Shown here piece after piece: positions 4,915 to 10,043 of a stretch of DNA of 14,278 bases (position 1 is the stretch's first letter; the number at the start of each line of letters is the position of its first letter). Source of the stretch: CAYLLN01 sp036496265 (GTDB taxonomy: Bacteria > Planctomycetota > Planctomycetia > Pirellulales > Pirellulaceae); assembly GCA_036496265.1 (NCBI GenBank), contig DASXLL010000118.1:1-14278 (forward strand), read 5' to 3'. Under the pieces are notes generated by a model that saw only the letters and a list, made by a program, of their open reading frames with translations, had not been told where the DNA came from and ran no database searches. Position numbers and translations under genes: made by a program.

Positions 4915-7047
4915 ATGGCGTCGTCAACCTGCACAGAGAACGTGCCAATTCCCTTCGACATCGACCGCCTGCTCGCCGCCTACCGCCAAGTCCGCGACGA
5001 GCTCCTCGCCGAGCGGACCCCAGACGGCCATTGGGTCGGCGAACTCTCGTCCTCCGCGCTTGCGACCGCCACGGCAATCAGCGCTTTGGCGACAGCCAAC
5101 CGTAGGATAGGCGTCCCGCCTGTCCCCGAATCCGCTGACCTCATCACCCGCGGCGTCGCCTGGCTCATCAAACAGCAAAACCCCGACGGCGGCTTCGGCG
5201 ACACCGATCTCAGCCATTCCAACATCGCGACGACCTATCTCGTCGTCGCCGCCCTGCATCTAGCTCAAAGCGCTATTGGAAACGCCCAAAGCGCTGTAGG
5301 GAACGCCCTCCGTGGCGTTCCGGGATGCGACGACGCCAGCCTCCAATCCTTACTCGCCCGCGCCAACGCATACATCGAATCCAAAGGCCGCCTGCCAGGC
5401 CTCCGCGACCGCTACGGCATCGACAAAACCTTCGTCGTCCCGATCATGACGAACCTGGCCCTGGCCGGCTTGGTCGAGTGGCGCGAAATCGATCCGCTGC
5501 CCTTCGAACTGGCTTGCGTGCCCCAATCTTGGTATCGCTTCGTCGGCATGCCGGTCGTCAGCTATGCCATCCCCGCCCTCGTCGCCATCGGCCAGGCCCG
5601 CTTCCATCACGCCCCGCCGCGGAATCCGTTGACGCGACTTATCCGGCAGCTCTCAATCAGCCGCAGTTTGAAAGTCTTGCGCCGCATGCAGCCCGACAGC
5701 GGCGGCTATTTGGAAGCAACGCCCCTCACGAGTTTCGTCGTGATGAGTTTGGCGAGTGTTTGTAGCCGTCACGCTCCGCGTGACGAGCCCGGCGCTGCCA
5801 GCGGTGATGGTTATTCCGGGCACATCACGCGGAGCGTGATGGCTACACAGGCCGACGAAATCATCGCTCACGGCGTCCAATTCCTCATCAACTCCGCCCG
5901 CCCCGACGGCTCCTGGCCCATCGACACCAATCTCGCCACCTGGAACACCACCCTCTCCATCAACGCCCTCGCCGGCGCGGGCGAAAACGTCGCCGAGCTG
6001 CTCGGACCCAAATGCCTCGAATGGCTCCTCTCTTGCCAACACACGAAGCGGCATGCCTTCACAGGAGCGAATCCCGGCGGCTTCGGCTGGAGCGATCTAT
6101 CTGGCGCGGTGCCTGATGCGGATGATACGCCGGGAGCAATGTTAGCGCTCAGTTCGCTGGCTCCTTTCCGCGATGGGATTGATAATACGGCGCAAGCCGA
6201 TCCTGTTCGGACAAAGGCGGGGCTTGCGTTGCTTGAGGCGCTCTGGTGGCTTGGTCGATTGCGAAACCGGGACGGCGGCTGGCCCACTTTTTGTCGTGGC
6301 TGGGGCACGCTGCCGTTTGACCGCAGCGGTGTTGACCTCACGGCGCACGCACTGCGCGCAATTGCCATACCTCTGCGCACTGGTCCCACAGAAATTCGAA
6401 GTCTCAACGTTCGGAAATATGGCGTATTTAAAAAGGGGCTTAGCTTCATCGAGCGCAATCAGCACGCCGACGGCTCCTGGTCTCCACTTTGGTTCGGCAA
6501 TCAAGATCATCCAAGCGAAGAGAATCTGGTCTATGGCACAGCCAAAGTCCTCATGGCCTATCGCGACCTCGGCCTCATGGATTCGCCAGAAGCGCAGCGA
6601 GGTGTCGCTTGGTTGATAGCGAACCAAAACGACGACGGCGGCTGGGGAAGCGGCGTGTGGGAAATGCAGAATGCAGAATGCAGAATGCAGAATGCAGGCG
6701 GATGCGATCCACAATCTAAAATCCAAAATCTAAAATCTTCTATCGAAGAAACCGCCCTCGCCGTCGAAGCCCTGCTTGCCGTCTGCCCCCCGAGCCCCGA
6801 GCCCCGAGCCCCGAGCCCCGAGCTCGCGGCCGTTGAAAAAGGCCTGGGTTGGCTGATGAACCGTGTCGAATCCGGCCAGCACCGCCAGCCCGCTCCGATA
6901 GGCTTTTACTTCGCGAAGTTGTGGTATTATGAGAGGCTCTATCCGCTGATTTTTACCGTGGCGGCTTTGGGCCGCGCCTGCCGACAGTTTGCCCCGCCCG
7001 CCGATAACAAACCTGCCGCTGCAACCTCTGACTCTCGCGCCAGCTAA
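4915..7047 (+). CDS. Class II terpene cyclase of the squalene-hopene cyclase family
   Basis: Proton-initiated polyprene cyclase with the alpha/alpha barrel fold of squalene-hopene cyclases; these act on linear polyprenes at the membrane face. Seen: the catalytic acid motif DADDTP at residues 401-406, and QW-type repeats at about 35-43 (TPDGHWVGE), 88-95, 328-334 (ARPDGSW), 451-456 (NRDGGW), 515-522 and 570-577. GVDLTAHAL (472-480) matches the family's D-x-T-x-H region. It is 710 residues long against about 630-680 usual; the excess is explained by in-frame insertions at about 63-72, 118-136, 283-311, 584-607 and 625-636. The QW-rich segment around 521-541 (SWSPLWFGNQDHPSEENLVY) differs from the FGRWGVNYIYGT-like form of true squalene-hopene cyclases, so the substrate may not be squalene. 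ATG 4915 has no Shine-Dalgarno. It is followed after 12 nt by the prenyl synthase fusion, almost surely in one operon. Confidence 0.85.
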   Translation: MASSTCTENVPIPFDIDRLLAAYRQVRDELLAERTPDGHWVGELSSSALATATAISALATANRRIGVPPVPESADLITRGVAWLIKQQNPDGGFGDTDLSHSNIATTYLVVAALHLAQSAIGNAQSAVGNALRGVPGCDDASLQSLLARANAYIESKGRLPGLRDRYGIDKTFVVPIMTNLALAGLVEWREIDPLPFELACVPQSWYRFVGMPVVSYAIPALVAIGQARFHHAPPRNPLTRLIRQLSISRSLKVLRRMQPDSGGYLEATPLTSFVVMSLASVCSRHAPRDEPGAASGDGYSGHITRSVMATQADEIIAHGVQFLINSARPDGSWPIDTNLATWNTTLSINALAGAGENVAELLGPKCLEWLLSCQHTKRHAFTGANPGGFGWSDLSGAVPDADDTPGAMLALSSLAPFRDGIDNTAQADPVRTKAGLALLEALWWLGRLRNRDGGWPTFCRGWGTLPFDRSGVDLTAHALRAIAIPLRTGPTEIRSLNVRKYGVFKKGLSFIERNQHADGSWSPLWFGNQDHPSEENLVYGTAKVLMAYRDLGLMDSPEAQRGVAWLIANQNDDGGWGSGVWEMQNAECRMQNAGGCDPQSKIQNLKSSIEETALAVEALLAVCPPSPEPRAPSPELAAVEKGLGWLMNRVESGQHRQPAPIGFYFAKLWYYERLYPLIFTVAALGRACRQFAPPADNKPAAATSDSRAS
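5105..5125. repeat. Intragenic palindrome GGATAGGCG-tcc-CGCCTGTCC
   Basis: Arms 5105-5113 and 5117-5125, complementary at 8 of 9 positions, inside the cyclase gene and kept in frame (residues about 64-70, R-I-G-V-P-P-V). It lies between two alpha-helical segments and looks like an insertion. Confidence 0.5.
5266..5321. repeat. 21-bp tandem duplication followed by palindrome, in the cyclase gene
   Basis: Two adjacent 21-bp units, 5266-5286 and 5287-5307, encode QSAIGNA and QSAVGNA. The second unit ends in GGAACGCC (5300-5307), the left arm of a palindrome whose right arm is GGCGTTCC (5314-5321), loop ctccgt. The insertion keeps the reading frame. Confidence 0.6.
5762..5846. repeat. 85-bp palindromic element, copy 1, in frame in the cyclase gene
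   Basis: Left arm 5762-5783, right arm 5825-5846, complementary at 21 of 22 positions (one more pair, T5761/A5847, extends the arms). It shares 35 identical bases at the left (5762-5796) and at least 22 at the right with copy 2 at 7925-8009; the 26-bp middle differs in sequence but not in length. It adds codons reading SRHAPRDEPGA...ITRSVMAT between two conserved cyclase segments, LTSFVVMSLASV and a QW repeat, presumably in a surface loop. Confidence 0.85.
6663..6697. repeat. Heptanucleotide array AATGCAG x5 in the cyclase gene
   Basis: Five perfect contiguous copies of AATGCAG, reading in frame as repeats of M-Q-N-A-E-C-R (three heptamers make seven codons). It is followed at 6713-6740 by degenerate AAAATCTA-type repeats. 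It follows the last clear QW repeat, just after GGWGSGVWE, and has no counterpart in the normal family fold. Confidence 0.85.
6788..6822. repeat. Heptanucleotide array CCCCGAG x5 in the cyclase gene
   Basis: Five perfect contiguous copies of CCCCGAG encode the Pro/Ser/Glu/Arg-rich linker PPSPEPRAPSPEL at residues about 625-637. The array keeps the reading frame and lies between two helices of the C-terminal part of the cyclase. Confidence 0.85.
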
Positions 7048-7059
7048 GAGGACGACAAC

Positions 7060-9018
7060 TTGGACGATGCAAGCATGAGCACCGTGGGGCAGGCTTCCAG
7101 CCTGCCGCGAGATTATTCTGGGCCGGCCGGAGGCCCGCCCCACGGCGGAACGCCGTCTGAATTGATCGCCGATACGCCACCTGAATTCGTCGGCGAAGCG
7201 CCGCGCAAGAGCAAGCGGCGGCAAACGGCCCATTTGAAGCTCGTTCCACAGGAAAAGGAGCTTCGTGAAAGCCTGCAGGCCCGCGCAGCGCACGTTGCGG
7301 CCAAGCTCAATAAGTCGCGCCCGTTAACGAAGGACGAAATGGAGGCCCTCGCCCGTCGGACGCTCGAAGAGGCCGGGCAGTCGGAAGGCTACACCGGCTG
7401 GATGATGGTCATCCTCGCTACCGAGTTCTGGAAGGACCAGGTCGCTGCCACATCCCCCTCCCGCCGCTTGTTTTTGCTGCCCCATTGCCTCAAGCACGCT
7501 GAAGGTTGCCCGGCCGATTACGACGAGTTCGGGCTGGAATGCAAAAAATGCGGCGCGTGCAGCATCGCCGATTTTCGCACGCTCGCCGAAGAGATGGGCT
7601 ACAAGGTGCTCGTCGCCGAAGGCTCGCCGATCGTCCTGAAAATAATCGTCAGCGGCTATGTCGATGCGATCGTCGGCGTGGCTTGCCTGAACGTGCTGGA
7701 AAAAGCAATCGACAAGATTTTGCTGGCCGGCATTCCCTGCGTGGCCGTGCCGCTGCTCTCCAGCGACTGCCGCAACACGAGCGTCGATGAAGACTGGGTC
7801 CTGCAGATGATCAAGCTGCAAGCGTCGGAGACAAAGCCGCAGACGCGAACGTATGTGCATTTGCTCCGAGCCGCGTCGAATATGTTCAAGCCGGCGGAAC
7901 TCGACCGCATCGCGCCGCGGAATCGTAGCCGTCACGCTCCGCGTGACGAGCCCGGCGCTCAGCCAAGTGATACGAAACATGGGCTCATCACGCGGAGCGT
8001 GATGGCTACTTTCGCCGATCCAATAGCTGCCACCGAAGCAATCGCCTACGACTTCCTCGCCAAAGGCGGCAAATACAGCCGGCCGTTCATTACGCTCGCT
8101 GTTTACGATGCCTTGACCGGCGGTAAAGGCACCACCGGCGACGGTGCCACGCATGTGGCCCAATTCAGCGACTCCGTCCGCCGCGCCGCGATGTCGATCG
8201 AGACATTTCACAAAGCCTCGCTCGTTCACGACGACATTGAAGACGACGATGCGTTTCGCTACGGCGAAGAAACAGTCCACAAAAAATATGGCGCGGCGAC
8301 CGCGATCAACGTCGGTGATTATTTGATCGGCATGGGCTACCGGCTCGTCAGCCGCGAGTCGAAAACGCTCGGTGCAGATGTCGTTGCGGACATTTTGGAC
8401 CGGCTGGCAGACGCCCACCTCCGCCTGGCGGAAGGTCAGGGCGCGGAGTTGGTGTGGCGCGACAGCCGCGAGAAGCGCCTGACGCCGCTGGATGCCTTAA
8501 AGATCTACGCCCTAAAGACCGCTCCGGCGTTTGAAGCTGCGCTCTATTCCGGCGCTCGCCTCGCCGGGCCTGCCGAGCAATATTCCGAACCGATCAAGCA
8601 GTTTGCTCGCAACTTGGGCATCGCGTTCCAGATTCTGAACGACCTGAACGACTGGGACGGCGACGATCACAACAAACTGGCCGCGGGTGGTGATGTGTTG
8701 GGCGGCCGGCCGACTCTGTTGTTGGCTTTGGCGTTGGAAGGACTGTCTTCTGAGTCTCAATTGGAGCTGCTCAGTCTGGTAAGCGGCAGCGGAGATGCAC
8801 CGGCCGTCGATCGCCTCAGCCGAGTCCGCGATCTCTATCGTCAGGCCGCCGTGTTCGACAAAGCCACGCGCCTAATTGAGAAGCATCGCGAGCGGGCCGA
8901 AAAAATCGCCGATGAAATCCAACCCGAAGAATTGCGTGCCCTGCTGTATTACCTAATCGACAGCGTCTTGGACCATACTCCTTCGCCCGCGCCGCCAGTC
9001 TTGACGGCTATCGGATAG
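7060..9018 (+). CDS. DUF116 domain fused to a polyprenyl (trans-isoprenyl) diphosphate synthase
   Basis: A 652-residue two-domain protein. Residues about 110-265 are a DUF116 domain: LFLLPHCLKHAEGC, then ECKKCGAC, giving Cys 143, 150, 161, 164 and 167, a probable metal or Fe-S site of unknown function. Residues about 318-645 are an all-alpha isoprenyl diphosphate synthase, which extends allylic diphosphates with IPP: GGKYSRP (336-342), first Asp-rich motif DDIED (391-395), second motif NDLND (527-531). The second motif normally reads DDxxD; its first Asp is Asn here. Residue -5 before the first motif is Ala386, as in long-chain synthases such as IspB, hinting at a product longer than FPP. The linker (289-317) is repeat copy 2, and the N-terminal 30 residues also include a palindromic repeat. 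TTG 7060 is chosen because AGAGGA (7047-7052) lies 7 nt upstream; ATG 7075 is the alternative. Confidence 0.88.
   Translation: MDDASMSTVGQASSLPRDYSGPAGGPPHGGTPSELIADTPPEFVGEAPRKSKRRQTAHLKLVPQEKELRESLQARAAHVAAKLNKSRPLTKDEMEALARRTLEEAGQSEGYTGWMMVILATEFWKDQVAATSPSRRLFLLPHCLKHAEGCPADYDEFGLECKKCGACSIADFRTLAEEMGYKVLVAEGSPIVLKIIVSGYVDAIVGVACLNVLEKAIDKILLAGIPCVAVPLLSSDCRNTSVDEDWVLQMIKLQASETKPQTRTYVHLLRAASNMFKPAELDRIAPRNRSRHAPRDEPGAQPSDTKHGLITRSVMATFADPIAATEAIAYDFLAKGGKYSRPFITLAVYDALTGGKGTTGDGATHVAQFSDSVRRAAMSIETFHKASLVHDDIEDDDAFRYGEETVHKKYGAATAINVGDYLIGMGYRLVSRESKTLGADVVADILDRLADAHLRLAEGQGAELVWRDSREKRLTPLDALKIYALKTAPAFEAALYSGARLAGPAEQYSEPIKQFARNLGIAFQILNDLNDWDGDDHNKLAAGGDVLGGRPTLLLALALEGLSSESQLELLSLVSGSGDAPAVDRLSRVRDLYRQAAVFDKATRLIEKHRERAEKIADEIQPEELRALLYYLIDSVLDHTPSPAPPVLTAIG
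7084..7143. repeat. 60-bp composite palindrome at the start of the prenyl synthase gene
   Basis: Outer arms GTGGGGC (7084-7090) and GCCCCAC (7137-7143). Inside the left side is GGCAGGC-ttcca-GCCTGCC, inside the right side GGCC-ggcc-GGAGGCC-type symmetry. It is translated as VGQASSLPRDYSGPAGGPPH. A related copy of the left part (GTGGGGTAGGCTTCCAGCCT and on) lies at 13121-13143. Confidence 0.7.
7925..8009. repeat. 85-bp palindromic element, copy 2, in the DUF116/synthase linker
   Basis: Left arm 7925-7946, right arm 7988-8009, one mismatch in 22. It is equal in length to copy 1 (5762-5846) and is read in the same frame relative to the element, giving RSRHAPRDEPGA...LITRSVMAT. It sits exactly between the DUF116 domain and the prenyl synthase domain. 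Confidence 0.85.
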
Positions 9019-9020
9019 AG

Positions 9021-9094
9021 GCGACAGGATACATGAGACAGGAAACAGCCCATCGAATGTAAACCGCTGTCGCCTGTCGCCTGTCCCCTGTTTC
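9021..9094. repeat. Inverted heptanucleotide arrays between the synthase and chorismate-lyase-like genes
   Basis: The left side has four heptamers, GCGACAG, GATACAT, GAGACAG and GAAACAG (9021-9048). The right side has four of opposite sense, CTGTCGC, CTGTCGC, CTGTCCC and CTGTTTC (9067-9094). The two sides can pair across an 18-nt loop. The structure fills almost the whole 86-nt gap and ends 10 nt before ATG 9105. Confidence 0.75.
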
Positions 9095-9104
9095 CTCCTG
9101 ACCC

Positions 9105-9644
9105 ATGCCCGCCCTCGATCATCTCGTTAGCCTGTTCTACCGCGACATCGCCGAGCTGGGCACATTTGAGGAAGTGCTCGCCGAATCAGTGCCGGAGCCA
9201 TACCGCCAGCTGCTCGCGCATCATGAGCACATGACCGTCGCGGTCGAAAGACACCACGGCTGCCCGGTCGATGTCGCCGTGATCGCCGCGCAGCGAACTG
9301 GCGACTACTATTCACGCAAGATCGTGCTCCATCGACAGTCCGATCAGCGCTCGGTGCTATATGGCATTCCCCGGCTGAATCTGCGGCTCGTCGATGACGA
9401 TGTGCGGCGCGAGATTCTGAGCGAAGACAAGCCGCTCGGCCGCGTGCTGATCGATCACAACGTGCTCCGCGAAGTGCAACTCGCCTCGCTCTACCGCGTG
9501 ACACCCGGCCCCGATTTGTGCCAACTTTTTTCGCTCGACCAGCCGCTAGCAACTTACGGCCGAACTGCCTTCATCTACTGCGACGGCTTCCCCGCGGTCG
9601 AGCTCCTCGAGATCATTTCGCCGGAGACAGCAGTTAGCGGCTAG
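9105..9644 (+). CDS. Chorismate-lyase-like protein (DUF98 / Rv2949c type)
   Basis: A 179-residue soluble protein resembling the chorismate lyase fold (UbiC and the Rv2949c/DUF98 group), which splits chorismate into 4-hydroxybenzoate and pyruvate. Seen: RSVLYGIPR (82-90), LGRVLIDHNVLREVQ (111-125), and YGRTAFIYCDGFPAVELLEI (151-170), where Glu166 or Glu169 would take the place of the catalytic Glu near the UbiC C-terminus. 4-Hydroxybenzoate is a ubiquinone precursor in proteobacteria and a glycolipid head group in mycobacteria. It lies 86 nt after the prenyl synthase on the same strand, which suggests a prenylated aromatic product, but no UbiA-type prenyltransferase is in the window. ATG 9105 lacks a Shine-Dalgarno, and the preceding bases form a repeat hairpin. 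The last codons (TAVSG) lie in a TTAGCGGCTAGC tract. Confidence 0.72.
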   Translation: MPALDHLVSLFYRDIAELGTFEEVLAESVPEPYRQLLAHHEHMTVAVERHHGCPVDVAVIAAQRTGDYYSRKIVLHRQSDQRSVLYGIPRLNLRLVDDDVRREILSEDKPLGRVLIDHNVLREVQLASLYRVTPGPDLCQLFSLDQPLATYGRTAFIYCDGFPAVELLEIISPETAVSG

Positions 9645-9685
9645 CAAAAAACAGCTGATTTAGTGCTTCTGCGTTGCTCTTTCTG

Positions 9686-9779
9686 ACCGCAAAGGCGCAA
9701 AGAGGGCAAAGTGCGCAAAGGGAATTTGCTATTGCGAGAAACTCTTTGCACCTTCGTGTTTCTGGGCGTCTTGGCGGTA
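9686..9779. repeat. Imperfect inverted repeat of ACCGC-AAAG type
   Basis: Left arm 9686-9720 (ACCGCAAAGGCGCAAAGAGG and on) and right arm about 9743-9779 (ending CGTCTTGGCGGT) are partly complementary, with a repeating GCAAAG theme. It resembles the dispersed intergenic palindromes with the same theme seen in many environmental genomes; only one copy is in this window. Confidence 0.6.
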
Positions 9780-9854
9780 AATACAGAGCAAGATGGCATC
9801 GCTGGCTAGCGCGGCGCAAGTCATTTTCGGGATGGAGTTTAACGCCAGTTTCGC

Positions 9855-9883
9855 TTGTGGCTGAAACGCGCGATTCCTATAAT
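9855..9883 (+). promoter_or_regulatory. Sigma70-type promoter for the LptD-like gene
   Basis: -35 TTGTGG (9855-9860), 17-nt spacer, and a perfect -10 TATAAT (9878-9883). A start of transcription near 9890 leaves a leader of about 150 nt to GTG 10044 and argues against translation starting at TTG 9855. Confidence 0.6.
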
Positions 9884-10043
9884 CCGCCCCGCTCCGCGGA
9901 GGAGGTGCGCGCGAAGGAATTGCGCGCCCACTCGCGAGGGCCTATTTGTCCGCTTGGCAGAGGTCATCTCTGGCAAGGATGCCACGATCCTGAACCGCGC
10001 CGACTCCTTAACTCGTTTGAGTCAACCGCCAGAGCGCTCAGCC

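Larger units (their letters stand above)
9645..10043. other. Gene-free interval of about 400 bp before the LptD-like gene
   Basis: It holds the large imperfect inverted repeat 9686-9779 and the promoter 9855-9883. The reading frame of the downstream gene is open from 9855, but the first 60 or so codons are Arg/Cys-rich and unlike a protein N-terminus, so I treat this stretch as leader. Confidence 0.55.

Noticed and set aside
5762..5846. Repeat insertion as evidence of a pseudogene
   Set aside because: The frame stays open and all catalytic motifs before and after it are intact, so the cyclase is probably functional.
6663..6822. CRISPR-like array
   Set aside because: The units are 7-bp tandem repeats without spacers, inside an open coding frame.
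7324..8418. 364-residue minus-strand frame opposite the prenyl synthase
   Set aside because: Antisense shadow; the plus frame carries the DUF116 cysteines and both Asp-rich motifs.
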